From the NCBI GenBank assembly GCA_964016985.1, contig OZ024833.1, forward strand, positions 59,781,463-59,845,462: a stretch of DNA of 64,000 bases, written 5' to 3'. The notes below the pieces were generated by a model. The model was not told the DNA's origin. It searched no databases and worked only from the letters and a program-made list of their open reading frames with translations. The DNA is from Anodontia alba. Taxonomy: Eukaryota > Mollusca > Bivalvia > Lucinida > Lucinidae. Shown one piece after another: positions 1-10,515 of this stretch. Position 1 is the stretch's first letter, and each line of letters opens with the position of its first letter. The translations under genes were made by a program, and so were the position numbers.

Positions 1-1319
1 CAAAATTGTTTGAGTGAAAATCAGAGATAGACAACTCCAAATTGTTATAAAACTGCTCTTTTGCTTGTCGTTTTAAATTGTTAACCTTATTTCGATAAAA
101 CTTATATCTTGCTAAAATGTTTAGATTACTCGATTTCTTGAATTTCTGTTTTAGTCTATCTCTTTTTCTTGATAAGCGTCTTATTTCTGAATCATACCAT
201 GGTTTGTCGTCAGGTCTTATAAGTACATTTTTTGATGGAACACTGGAATTAACAAAGTCAAGAAAAATATCATTAAACTTCTTAGAACACGCTTCATCTA
301 GAGTTCCCTGCCTTAGACAAGTCCAATCAAAATTAGATAATTTTTGTTTTAATAATGTAAAATTTGCCTTTTTTATATAAATAGATTAATCTACTGAAAG
401 CTCCTTCAGTATCATATTGAAAAGGTAATGTTATATAAGTTGCTTTATGATCACTGATGTTGTCTGAAACATCTAAAGTGCCAGAATCTAGAAATGGCAA
501 GTCCTCTGTAATGATAATCGGATCAAGAATTGCTTGTTGTCGTGTTGGTTTTGTTATTACATTAGTCATCGAGTTAATTCAAAGTACATCCTTTAGGTTA
601 TGAAAATTTGGATTTAGTAGATCTTCATTAAGGTCTCCAACAATTATCAGATTTTTTGAGTGTTCGAGAGCCTTTTCAATATTTAAATTAAAACTGTTAA
701 AAAACTGAGCATCAGCTGTAGACGGACTATAAAATAACCCAATTAAAAACAACTCAGTTTTCACCTTAACTTCAACCCATAAAGACTCGTCACAAAAAAT
801 CTCAAGATCTGGTCTTCTCGCATGAAGTAAGCTTGAATCTAAATATGCCAACACTCCCCCTCCATGGTTTGTTCTATCTTTTCTGTATGGTGCACTGTAC
901 AAATTCGAAAGAAAAAGCATTTCTGTAGGGACATTATTATCTAAGTGAGTCTCAGAAAAACATAAAATATTAAATTCGGAAAAATTATCGAGTATAAAGT
1001 CTAATTTATTTCTAATGCTTCTGATATTCAAGTGCAAAATTGAAAGTTCATACCCATTTTCAGGACCCGAGTTAGTTTCTATGTCACCAGCTTGAAGAAG
1101 TAATAGAAACATGACAAAAAGGCATTGTGTATTATAAAAATTCAAAACCATGAGAAAATTTATGTAGTGACAAATGCATGAAAATAGCTTGTAAAGTGTC
1201 ATTATAAGTATAAGCACAGAATACATATATAAGCTGATCGTAAATATTTTCTTGCTGCTTGAGATGGAGTGGTGAAACAGACCGATAGAGACCCTCCACT
1301 GATCAATGGAAATACCCAT
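1..1319 (-). pseudogene. APE-type non-LTR retrotransposon (CR1/L2/Jockey-like) fragment, endonuclease plus linker
   Basis: Read on the minus strand from 1319 downward. A hydrophobic N-terminal stretch (residues about 30-77) leads to a 2A-like motif (GDIETNSGP, residues 78-86, positions 1062-1088). Then come the apurinic endonuclease signatures in order: LNIRSIRNKLD, CFSETHLD, YRKDR..GGG, GLFYSP, VGDLNEDL and, after the break, SDHKATY. An in-frame TGA at about 579-581 interrupts the endonuclease. A frameshift near 375-380 moves the reading to another frame, which then reads KPWYDSEIRRLSRKRDRLK and YKFYRNKVNNLKRQAK, the linker before the reverse transcriptase. The RT domain would lie outside the window. 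This is a dead copy, and the exact clade is not settled by this fragment. The family mobilises by target-primed reverse transcription. Confidence 0.92.
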
Positions 1320-1640
1320 TGCACAGTGTAATAATCAAGATCTCAATTGTCCGTCTCACAACTGCATCTAACATTCGGCCAGCATGACAATGATAAATGA
1401 AAATAATTTGAGATAAATATAATAATGATGAATATACCAAGAAAAACGAAAAAATACGAGAAAACATGAACGTGATAGTACTCTTTGGAAGTTACAGAAA
1501 CAAATTTGTGATAAGGTGTGAACTACAAATTCCACCATCTATTACACCATCTCGGACCATCTCGGACAATAAAACCATCATAATCAGCTGCAGTGAAGTA
1601 ATTATAATTCAAATCAGTTAAACAGCATTTTTTTTAAATA
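1320..1640. other. No recognised feature; possible 5' UTR of the LINE
   Basis: This stretch lies directly upstream of the LINE reading frame on the minus strand and shows no motif I recognise. It could be the element's 5' UTR, which would need comparison with other copies. Confidence 0.3.
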
Positions 1641-1689
1641 CTTTTACTTACACCAGGTTTTAAGTGACAAAAAGACGTGCAATGATTAC

Positions 1690-1785
1690 ATGGATGGCAA
1701 ACCAGATGACAATCTCAGCAGACCCCAGTCAGACTGCTCCTGTAAGAGATGTATGACTGGGGTTTGCAAAGTTGGTTGAGATTGT
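1690..1785. repeat. Degenerate hairpin element (cagaccccagtcagactg type)
   Basis: Two imperfect arms (cagaccccagtcagactgct and a decayed reverse copy ending gactggggtttgc) surround a short centre. It resembles the GCAAACAGTGTAGACC hairpin family seen many times in the window. Confidence 0.5.
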
Positions 1786-1955
1786 TCAAAAATCTATCTT
1801 ACGTTTGATTTATCCTAAGAAGCACAACTGACTATAGTACCAGACAGCCAGGCAAACAATCAACATTGAATATTGAACAGTGCAGATCCTAGACACTGCT
1901 CCCACTTGAGCAGTCCGATTTGGGTCTTCAGAGCTTAAATATACTTTACAGTTTA

Positions 1956-1956
<1 letters not shown>

Positions 1957-2000
<44 letters not shown>
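1957..2000. repeat. (CA)n microsatellite
   Basis: About 22 uninterrupted CA units. Open frames across it are artefacts. Confidence 0.95.
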
Positions 2001-2001
<1 letters not shown>

Positions 2002-2059
2002 CTAGAATCAAACATATCAAAGGTCTAAATAGGAGTGGGTATCAGGTAAGTAATTCTCT

Positions 2060-2170
2060 CATTACTCGACGAAATCACATGCCACCGGCACCCACCAGAA
2101 GTGCTTCAACGAAGCTCCCCTAATGAGTACCACAAACACATCCTCGGCGAGAAATATGAGAAATATAGAT
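2060..2170. repeat. Relic of second palindrome family (ATATGTTGTGGGTAC type)
   Basis: Decayed arms around gcacccaccagaagtgcttc and a reverse copy ending gagtaccacaaacacat. It is related to the cleaner palindrome at 22255-22345. Confidence 0.5.
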
Positions 2171-2299
2171 ACGTTATAGTTGAAGAACGCACCTTATCCA
2201 AACCTATGTAGACTGCGATACCTTTTCTTCGAAAAAGTGGGTAAGAAAAATATACCTTTCTATGAAACAAGTGATATGAAATAAAGATGTGCATACTGA

Positions 2300-2395
2300 C
2301 AGAATGGCAAACTAGATAGCAGACAATGCAGACCCCAGCCAGGCTGTTACATCTAGGGGTCTGGTCTGGGTCAGCAATGTCTGCTTATCAGAGCT
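2300..2395. repeat. Degenerate hairpin element
   Basis: The arm cagaccccagccaggctgtt is answered by a reverse arm through ggtctgggtcagcaatg. It belongs to the GCAAACAGTGTAGACC hairpin group. Confidence 0.45.
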
Positions 2396-2585
2396 CATTG
2401 ATCTACATAGCACCATGTTTGCCATTACGGTAACATGGTATTATTTTATTTATTAATTTAAACAAAGTTTACAGACTTTATGCCTAGCACTCTAAAATAA
2501 AATAAAATTTTCAGCAGACGACATTGTAACACCCCTCCACAGATAGACAAGATCCAGCATTCCAGGCAAAAAAAAAAATAAAATA

Positions 2586-2810
2586 AAAATATAAAAAAAA
2601 TGTATATATATATATATAAATATAAATAAATAAATAAACAACAATTGAGAAAAAGCAATGCCAATCCATTGTCTGCTGAATTGATTAAGAGAGTGACAAA
2701 AGGGGGTATATATATATATATACATACATACACACATATATATACATATATACACATATATATATATACATACATACACACACACATACATACATACACA
2801 CACACACACA

Positions 2811-2899
<89 letters not shown>
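2586..2899. repeat. Compound (TA)/(CA)/(TACA) microsatellite ending in a pure (AT)n run
   Basis: Interleaved TATA, TACA and CACA tracts run from about 2707. The section 2821-2899 is almost pure AT. No coding signal. Confidence 0.9.
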
Positions 2900-2903
<4 letters not shown>

Positions 2904-2936
2904 TCCCAAGCTCCCAAGCTCTTAGACATCAGACAT

Positions 2937-2939
<3 letters not shown>

Positions 2940-2970
<31 letters not shown>
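2940..2970. repeat. poly(A) tract of about 31
   Basis: An uninterrupted run of A lies 40 bases after the (AT)n array. Next to it (about 2985-3055) is an imperfect palindrome around gagcacccacatcat and gtgggcactcatttgg. Confidence 0.85.
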
Positions 2971-2973
<3 letters not shown>

Positions 2974-3059
2974 AGATCACAAGCTGATGGGAACGGGTGC
3001 CCCAAATGAGCACCCACATCATATTCTGCTGTGGGCACTCATTTGGACCACCTCATAAT

Positions 3060-3720
3060 CTAGTGAGTATCTGCAGCATACACCATCTTTGAGATGGTAG
3101 CAAAAATATATATCTGAAGGATTAGGAATTATTGCCGTTTTGGGAGTTAGAAAAAATTCTGCTATTTTACAATACAAATTTAGTGGTAATTCAGAGCCCA
3201 CGGCTACTCATTCAATGAAACCCTACCTAAGTGGTCCTCATAGGCCAAGTTCAGTGACCTTACCGAAACGAAAATATAAAATCCCTGAAACTGCGGCGAA
3301 GACAGCATCCCGCATCTGTGCCCCATATAAGACATTAAGCTCTTACAAATATACCATATTTTTTTATTAGATAAGACCTAATGTTTGGCTTACAAAAAAA
3401 AAAAGATCAGTCAATAAGTAAATAAAAAAAATGCAACAAATACCAATGAGGTCAGACGCAGAGGGTAAGGTTTCAGAATGTGACAGCTGTGCAACCCTTT
3501 AAATAATTATTGGTTTATAGATCTTACGCTTAAGACCACGGACGGTAATAAATAAATAAATAATAAAATAATAATAATATATAATAATAATAATAATTGC
3601 CAGCTATTTACGATTAAAATTGTTCTTCATTTATAAAACTTATACCATTAACCCTACAAACAAACTGACAGACTGGTTGGCAGTGAAAACCATAGGTCAA
3701 GAAAAAAAGTAAGTGTCAGG
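3060..3720. other. Unassigned AT-rich sequence with an AATA-rich patch
   Basis: No exon, RNA gene or recognised transposon was seen. Positions 3548-3597 are AATA/AAT simple sequence. Confidence 0.5.
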
Positions 3721-3724
3721 TATA

Positions 3725-3840
3725 TATTCCTCACTCCAAGAAAACACATGCTGCGGGCACCCGTTAGAAGTGCCTCTGCGAAGCTCTTCAATGAGCACCA
3801 CAACACATGTTCTCACGGAGCAATAAGAAAAATATTAATA
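3725..3840. repeat. Relic of second palindrome family
   Basis: Arms around acacatgctgcgggcacccg and gagcaccacaacacatgttc are separated by a GC-rich centre. Compare 2060-2170 and 22255-22345. Confidence 0.5.
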
Positions 3841-4640
3841 CTTACGGACTGAAAAAAAAAAAAAAAAAAGCTAATCAAGATCTATGTTAGACCCATATCA
3901 GGCTATCCACAAAGGGATTGTCTGATGAGGGTCCTCACGGCCAACCATTAATCTCATCTCTTCTTCACATTCACCAGTGACAATACTTTTTTAGTTTAGC
4001 AGTTTGGGTAAAATATTTCAGCAGAAAAATTTCCAAACCTCTCTGTTATCCATTCAAGAATAACAGAATCCAACACCCCATGTGAACTGTCTACATTTGA
4101 GACAATTCACTTGAAATGTCAAAACCCTTTCGAAGTCATGAAAAAAGAATCATCAGTCAGTCATTTGCTGCTATATGTTGTTGTTATTTTTTTTCCTTTT
4201 TGTATGCGTGTGTGTATAGGATAAGTATATTGTGTAATGAATATCAAGAGAAATTCTGCATAAGCGTGTGCAACATTGCCAATAAGATATTTACGTATGT
4301 AAATTAATGTTGACAAGCCTAAGGATGCAAAACAACTTTTTTTTTCCTTTTAAACAGTAAAAATGGAAAAAAAAAGGGAAAAAAAATCTGTTATATACAT
4401 ATGGTCTGTCCCTCTCCGCGGAAACAATAAAAGTAACGCACGCCCCTGAAAAATCCCAGTTTTAGTAAGTAAAAGTGGGATTCCAGGAGTTCTGCCATCG
4501 TACAGGTTTGTCGACATTACGAAAAAATGATCCGAACGAAGAAGCAGACTTTATAGACATTCCAAGCTTTTCCCCATTCAATCAAGACAACGTGTAATGG
4601 GTGTTTTGTCTACACAGTCAACTGTATTATAATCTTAGGA
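3841..4640. other. Unassigned intergenic or intronic sequence
   Basis: Nothing recognised apart from short A and T runs. It may be intron or 3' flank of the minus-strand mosaic gene, whose next exon after 6982 was not found. Confidence 0.4.
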
Positions 4641-4659
4641 GCTGAATACCCAGTATGTT

Positions 4660-6745
4660 TGGAAAACAGTCGAGATGTCTTGCTGACAAGATTTCATTAT
4701 CATTATATTACAAGGGACATAACTCCGGAAAAAAATTCGGATTATTTTCAAACGTAAAATCAGGTAATCTATCCACCATCTTCAACAAGCAAACCGGTTT
4801 CAAGGCCCTTACTTAAATAGTTCTATATTACAAGGGGCATAACTCCGGAAAAAATGTCGAATTATTTTCAAAAGTTCAATCAGGTAATCTATTCATTATC
4901 CGGTTTCAAGGTCCTAGCTTAAATAGTTCTATATTACAAGGGGCATAACTCCGGAAAAAAATGTCGGATTATTTTCAAAAGTTAAATCAGGTAATCTATT
5001 CATTATCCGGTTTCAAGGCCCTAGCTTAAATAGTTTTAGAGATATCTTGATGCAAATATTTCATTATCATAATATTACAAAAGGCAAAACTCCGGAAAGT
5101 CGGATTTTTTTTTCATAAATGTTATTCAGGTAATCTAATCATCATCCCCAATAAGCACAAGTTTCAATGGTCCTACCTCAATTTTTTTTTAAGAAATCTT
5201 GCTGACAAGGTTTCATTACCATTATATTACAAAGAGAATAACCCTGAAAACATATTTTGATTTTTTTTTCAAAAGTTAACTAGATAATCTACACACCATC
5301 TCCAATCAGCACACCAAATTTCAAGGCCCTAGCTTAAATAGTTTTAGAGATATCTTGCTGAAAATATTTCATTATCATAATAGTACAAAAGGCAAAACTC
5401 CGGAAAGTCGGATTTTTTTTCATAAATGTTATTCAGGTAACCTAATCATCATCCCCAATAAGCACAAGTTTCAATGGTCCTAGCTCATTTTTTTTTTTTT
5501 TTTTTTTTTTTTTTGAAATCTTGCTGACAAGGTTTCGTTACCATTATATTACAAAGAGAAAAACCCTGAAAACAAATCTCGATTTTTTTCAAATGTTAAC
5601 CAGATAATCTACACATCATCTCCAGTCAGCACACCAAATTTTAAGGGCCCTAGCTCAAACAGTTTTTGTGCTATCTTGCTGACATAATTTCATTTTCATA
5701 ATATTACATAGTGCATTCCCCGACAAAAAAAAATCGGATTTTGTTTTCAAAAGTTAATCAGGTAATCTCCTCATCATCCCAAAAAAGCACAACAAGTTCC
5801 AATGCTCTAGCTCAAATATTTTTGAGACATCTTGCTGAGAAGTTTTCATTATCATTATATTACAAGGAGCGCTAACTCTGGAAAAACCAATAATATCAAA
5901 AGTTAATCAAGTAATCTACTCATCATATCCAAAAGGTACTAAGTTTCAAGGCTCATGCTAAAATAGTTTTCGAAATATCCTGCTGACAATATTTTACTTC
6001 CATTAAATTACAAGGGGTATAATTCCGGAAAACTCGGTTTTTCAAAAGTTAATCAGGTAATAAACTTATCATCCCCAATAAGGACACCAAGTTTCAAGGC
6101 CATAGCTAAAATATTTTTTGAGATATCTTGCTGACAAGATGTCATTATCATTATATTACAAGGGGCGTAACTCTGATTTTTTTCTTTTTAAGTATTTAGG
6201 TAATGTACTTACTCCTCATGCCTAATCCGCACACCAAGTTTCAAGGCCCTAGCTCTGAGAGTTTTTGAGATGTCTTGCCCACAAGATTCCCATCACGAAA
6301 ACATGCCTATATAATTTTGACCCCTTTAAACCCCACTTTTATATAGTAAAACTGGGGTTTACAGGGGTATACGTTTTCTTCTTATTTCTGCTCAAAAAAC
6401 ATAGATGTGGGTACTCGTTTGAACCGCCTCGCCGAGGCGGTTCTAACGAGTATCCACAATCTATGCTTTTAGCAGAAATATGAAAAATAGAGGTTTTTTT
6501 ATCTGAAAATGTTCAGTTTTTGGAGGTGAGATTTTCTGTATATTTGAATAGGCGTGTTTTCGTAATGATTATCAGTTTTTACAAGGGGCACAAGTCCGGC
6601 AATAATCGTTTGTTTTTTTTTTAAAGTCAATCAGGTCATCTACTCATCACCCCCAATCAGCATGCCATTTTTCAAGGTTCTAGCTCAAACACTTTTCGAG
6701 ATATCTTGTTGACAAGATTCTATTTAGTCTGTCTAGAAAGGGGCA
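4660..6745. repeat. Degenerate tandem array, unit about 155 bp, interrupted by a palindromic MITE
   Basis: The phrases tattacaaggggcataac, ctccggaaaa, caggtaatct, tttcaaggccctagc and gagatatcttgctgaca recur in the same order. The ATTACAAG landmark falls near 4712, 4824, 4930, 5073, 5225, 5383, 5547, 5703, 5859, 6006 and 6154, then continues after the MITE near 6580 and 6735. Spacing is mostly 147-164 bp, with two shortened units (about 100-115 bp) at the left. Confidence 0.85.
6291..6567 (+). mobile_element. Palindromic MITE copy 1 (CATCACG end at left)
   Basis: Ends are CATCACGAAAACATGCCTAT and the inverse ATAGGCGTGTTTTCGTAATG. The interior carries the GC-rich palindrome (TTGAACCGCCTCGCC centre) and the conserved pair CTTTTATATAGTAAAACT and GGGGTTTACAGGGG. 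It is inserted into the 155 bp array. Confidence 0.9.
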
Positions 6746-6981
6746 TAATTCAGGAACCACATTTTCGACGGAACAAAAAAGAAAAAATAAATACGAGTGT
6801 ACTCATTTTCCATCCTGCTTCAAAACACTAAATACAAAGATTCTATCTCTAAGCAAAGCGTGTCGAACGATCGGATGAACGGACGAACGACACAGAAGCA
6901 ATATGACCCTCCAAATTCCACGAAGGTGGGGGCATAACAATGTGAGGTCGTCTTTGAAAATATAAATAGTAATATATATAC
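6746..6981 (-). other. Intronic sequence downstream of the TB-like exon
   Basis: No further exon was seen. It starts at the donor GTATATA on the minus strand (6981-6980). Confidence 0.4.
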
Positions 6982-7143
6982 CTTGACTTTGAACTTCTGA
7001 GCAGTCCGTGCATCCTCCACTTGAAGAACCCCAGTACGTGTCACCTGACTGACAACACTCTTCCTTCGTCATTGTTCGTGTCTCGACGATTTCACCGCCA
7101 CAATCCTTATTTGGAAAACAGTATCGTTCGTTTTCCGTAATCT
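6982..7143 (-). CDS. Exon of a secreted cysteine-rich mosaic protein: TB-like (properdin N-terminal type) domain
   Basis: On the minus strand an acceptor (ttattttgcag) precedes position 7143 and a donor (GTATATA) follows 6982. The 162 bp exon has 2 leading bases completing a codon, 53 whole codons and 1 trailing base, so both introns are phase 1. It reads ITENERYCFPNKDCGGEIVE, then TRTMTKEECCQSGDTYWGSS and SGGCTDCSEVQSQ. The pattern C-x5-C-x14-CC-x12-C-x2-C resembles the TB-like domain at the N terminus of properdin and, more loosely, fibrillin TB domains. There are no stops. It joins in frame to the EGF exon at 12846-12950, forming ITQITENERYC. Function is unknown; an extracellular role is inferred from the cysteines. 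The next 3' exon was not found. Confidence 0.8.
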
Positions 7144-7169
7144 CTGCAAAATAAATTCATTCCTAATCT

Positions 7170-7380
7170 ATTAACTCTTTCACTGCCATAGGCGATAATG
7201 AGAGGTTTTTGTAAACAGCGTAGATCCAGATGAGACGGCTCCTAATGAAGAGGATCTACGCTGTTTGACATTCAGTCTTTCAGCTTTACATGAAAACTTC
7301 TTTGCAATCGCTTGTTTATTTAAAAAAAAAAAAAGCAGACGACAAATGTATTTTGAAATTTGGCTCCGAAAAAGTTAATC
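7170..7380. mobile_element. TTAA-ended hairpin MITE, CTCTTTCACTGCC subfamily, copy 1
   Basis: It begins ttaactctttcactgcc and ends near ggctccgaaaaagttaa. Its core hairpin is gtagatccagatgagacggc with the reverse gaggatctacgctgtttg. Terminal TTAA at both ends fits piggyBac-type targets (inference). Confidence 0.75.
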
Positions 7381-7598
7381 CTAACATAACCCTCAACTAC
7401 AATAGGCGATAGTAAGAGTTTGTTTTTTTTTTTGCAATCAGCGTAGATCCAGATGAGACGGCTCATCAGGATCTACACTGTTTGGCATTCAGTCTTTCAG
7501 CTTTACATATGAACTTCTTTGCAATCGATAGTTTGTTAAAGAAAAAAAAACAAAGCAAACGACAAATGTAATCTGAAATTTGGCGCCGAAAGAGTTAA
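7381..7598. mobile_element. TTAA-ended hairpin MITE, CTCTTTCACTGCC subfamily, copy 2
   Basis: Same order of blocks as copy 1 (caataggcgatagtaag, agatccagatgagacggctc hairpin, cattcagtctttcagcttta, ggcgccgaaagagttaa). The left terminus is decayed. It is adjacent in direct orientation to copy 1. Confidence 0.7.
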
Positions 7599-7778
7599 GG
7601 GGCCTTGGTACACTTTCAGGGAGATAACCATCAAACCCATTTCGCCCCATTCTGAAAAGGGGTCTACTCTAAAACCTTTCCTTTTAGAAAAGACTGCTTT
7701 TCATAAGGGGCTTGTGTGAACATCTGCCAAACAGGAAGTCTCCCTTGTAAATCGTGTCATCGTATCTAGGCCCCTTAA
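7595..7778. mobile_element. TTAA-ended MITE with TTAAGGGGCC inverted ends
   Basis: The left end ttaaggggccttggtacact pairs with the right end atcgtatctaggccccttaa. Its left TTAA is the same TTAA that closes the preceding MITE. Internally aaggggtctact and ttttcataaggggcttg form weaker repeats. Confidence 0.65.
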
Positions 7779-7946
7779 AGGAAAAATGATGATGACCAAT
7801 CACGTGACTTCTTTGTAACGCTAGAGGTTGTGCAAGCTGTACTATTTAGAAGTCAATCAAATGAACACATTGCGCATTTATTGTATGTGAGAAAAAGAAT
7901 ACATATTTGAGCGAGCGGAGACAGATAAAATAATTATAATTATAAT

Positions 7947-7948
7947 TA

Positions 7949-7980
<32 letters not shown>
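7947..7980. repeat. poly(A) tract of about 32
   Basis: An uninterrupted A run preceded by ATAATTATAATTATAATTAC simple sequence. Confidence 0.85.
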
Positions 7981-7983
<3 letters not shown>

Positions 7984-8044
7984 AACTGTAAACAGGATTC
8001 TAGATGAAAAACGTTCCCTGCCCAGACCATGATCTAAGTGTGCG

Positions 8045-8345
8045 ATTCCACAAGATATTTTTTTTAGATTTTACGGCCCAGTCAACCCAATGCGGTCATG
8101 TCGAGCGTGGTCAGTTTACCTACCCACGCGTTTACTGAATATGCTTAAGTCCTCTAAGCAGTGAACCAGTATTGTGCACATTCTTTCGCAAGAAACTGAT
8201 AACTGCCCTTCTTGAATCAGCAGAAGGGAGAGAATGACCGTCGAAAATATTTCGTGATCAATCTCCACGAAAGAATGTTGCCGACCCGGCGGGGTCAAAA
8301 CAGCAACCTCCTTGTCACGCGCATCCAGCTGAGCCATCGAGGCCG
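8045..8345 (-). mobile_element. tRNA-derived SINE, family 1
   Basis: Read on the minus strand, a tRNA-like head (gcctcgatggctcagctgga... with a damaged B-box) is followed by the body with ttctttcgtggagattgat, ttctcccttctgctgattc and cagttatcagtttcttgcg. It ends in gggttgactgggccgtaaaa. Copies also occur near 16.7, 33.2, 36.2, 52.3, 53.9 and 56.4 kb. Confidence 0.85.
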
Positions 8346-8537
8346 GCCCACAAGCATAGTGTTATTAGGTATTGTACTATTCTCCGAGGATAAATTGACA
8401 GTAACGTCACTAAATGTTTGTATTATCAGACCAAGGCCTTTCTTATAAATAGGTAAACACATTTTGAACTGCTCAGGTAAACACATTTTGAACTGCTCTC
8501 AGTGATATACCCGTACAATCAGCGAAAAATTTAAAAT

Positions 8538-8608
8538 CTCAATAGCTCAGTGGTAGTTCTCTTCGATTATAAATCTTCATCTGGCGAGTTCGAATCACTA
8601 GCCAGACT
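8538..8608 (+). other. tRNA-like fragment (A- and B-box resemblance)
   Basis: The string tagctcagtggtag resembles an A box and gagttcgaatcac a B box, 40 bases apart. The acceptor stem does not pair well, so this is more likely a SINE head relic than a working tRNA gene. Confidence 0.35.
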
Positions 8609-8609
8609 T

Positions 8610-9280
8610 TCATTTTTTATCTTTTATTTGTTAAGAAATTTACTTTTGAGTGAAAAGGTATTAAAAAGATTTTTAACAGCCATATGAAACGACTTCTATA
8701 GACATATTGTTATGTAGTTTTCCATTTCCTTTCAAAGTTTAAAAAGAAAAACAAATGGTTTTAAAATCCAGTTGTGCTTTGAGCCAATGTAATATCGCGT
8801 GTTGAAAATCCGTGCAAAGACTACTGAGATCGTTCTGGAATATGTCCTATCTTTGAAAAGATCCGAAGAGTTAGTTTTGAAATGGTCCCACTTTGAAAGG
8901 AAGTTTAGAAAGAAAGAGAACTGACGTTTCGAATTCGGAAAAATGCACTGACACTTAAGTTTTGCAGGTTATTTTCATTTTAAAACACTTGAAAAAAAAT
9001 CCATAAAATAAAAAGACAATAATAATAATAATAATAACGTAGGATGATGAGAGTAACTGGTTCTAAACATAATGGGAACTTGTTCGTTCAAAGTGCTCTA
9101 CTCTACTTACTGCGCTTTTGCAATATACACTATTAGTGCGGTAACACACGAAACTATCTAAAACGTTTTCCTGATAACTGCTTTACCCAAGTATAGTAGC
9201 AGACTCCGTTACGTCACTGTCAAATTATTCTCGAAGCATTATAGACGGAACATAATAACAAATGTTTTTTAAACAAGAAA
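8610..9280. other. Unassigned sequence with a short (AAT)n run
   Basis: No exon or known repeat was recognised. (AAT)n lies at about 9018-9040. Confidence 0.45.
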
Positions 9281-9284
9281 TGTC

Positions 9285-9425
9285 AATAAGCAGTGCTTAT
9301 TAAATACCCCCTGCAGGAAACCGAAACGTAATGGACGTTCTGGAATGGAGGACGGACGGACAGCATGAAAACAGTATACACCCCCACACACAATCACAGT
9401 TTTAGTGGGGGAAGGCGTATAAATA
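9285..9425. repeat. Relic of an 'aacaagaaatgtc...' dispersed repeat
   Basis: It starts aacaagaaatgtcaataagc, contains acggacggacag, and ends in an imperfect hairpin of cacccccacacac and gtgggggaagg. It looks like the repeat starting near 45040 (aacaagagatgtg). Confidence 0.4.
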
Positions 9426-9689
9426 CATATAGAATACTTACTATATCATACTCAGAGAAAAGGTTTCCGTAAACCTTCGCAAAAATATATATCACGTCCA
9501 CTGGACACCTACATTTCTTATATTAATCGCCAAACATATAGTATAATTCTTATGGTGCATTTGATGATTCAATAGTTTAATGAGCTTTGACAATATCTAG
9601 AAAATATCATAAACAAGCAAATTCAGAGAATGCATGTCCCCTTTTAAAACCCTCCAAAGGTACTTACTATGTATAGAATTTGATATGTA

Positions 9690-10270
9690 TTGGAACTCGA
9701 AAATGACTGAATAAAAATGCGGAAAGTAAAAGAAATAATGCTTAAATTTAAAACACGGAAAAGTGATGAAAATTAACCTGAGGATTATTCTAAAAGACAT
9801 GCACATCTTCAGACCGTGACAAAAACACCTGTACAGTTTCAAAAAGATCGGTAAATAACTGAAGGAGAGGGTGCTGACACAAGGACCCACTACCCATACA
9901 TTTTGATCTGAGCCTGAAACCTGATTAAGTTCAAAACGCGGGGAATGTGATATAATTAACCTGAGGATGTATATCTAAATCACATGCACATGTCTTCAAA
10001 ACACGACAAAATACGTGTACAGTTTCAGAAAGATCGACATAAAACTGTAGGAGGAGTTGCGGACACAAGGTAACCACTATCTATACATCATAATAGTTTC
10101 TGAGCCTGAAAAAGTGACTAAAATCAAAACGCGGAAAAAAAAGCAATAAAACTAATCTGAAAATTATGTCCAAATCACATGCACATCTTCAGACAATGAC
10201 AAAAGCATCTGTACAGTTATAAACAGATTGGCATAAAATTGTAGGAGGAGTTACAGACACATGGAACATA
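9690..10270. repeat. Tandem array, unit about 185-190 bp, left block
   Basis: Recurring blocks are aacgcggaaaa, ttaacctgaggat, cacatgcacatcttcagac, tgacaaaaacacctgtacag, agatcggcataaaa and gtaggaggagttgc. Landmarks near 9755, 9935 and 10127 give spacings of about 180 and 192 bp. Confidence 0.8.
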
Positions 10271-10440
10271 CTGTCAGAGGGGGTGGAACTAAGCACCACG
10301 AACCACGGAAAGCGGAATACCATGTCCCCTCGTTTTTCTTTAAAAAGGCGGGGGACAATAAATACTGAGAAAAGGCGCGTGACAAAAAATACACTATGAT
10401 GAAGTACGTGGAGGCGATTAACGGCCGTCACATCGCTTCT
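10271..10440. repeat. Array-flanking tail, copy 1
   Basis: Blocks gaataccatgtcccctcg, ttttctttaaaaaggc, gggacaa and ttaacggccgtcacatc match the tail at 11810-11970 in the same order. The tail therefore seems to be part of the array-bearing element. Confidence 0.6.
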
Positions 10441-10515
10441 TAGAAGCCAACTGATCTGGATCTATACTGTTTACAAAGGTAGTGTATATCCGGGTTCAGC
10501 AGGACAAGGGTTAAC
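10440..10515. mobile_element. Truncated TTAA hairpin MITE (right end)
   Basis: gaagccaactgatctggatc, tatactgtttacaaagg and cagcaggacaagggttaa match the right half of the MITE at 26401-26618. Confidence 0.6.

Noticed and set aside
2492..3058. Long open frames over the TA/CA microsatellite on both strands
   Set aside because: Dinucleotide repeats have no stops in several frames; the peptides are IYIY/CVCV and carry no gene signal.
8538..8608. Possible genuine tRNA gene
   Set aside because: A- and B-box-like strings are present, but the acceptor stem does not pair and the anticodon arm is poor.
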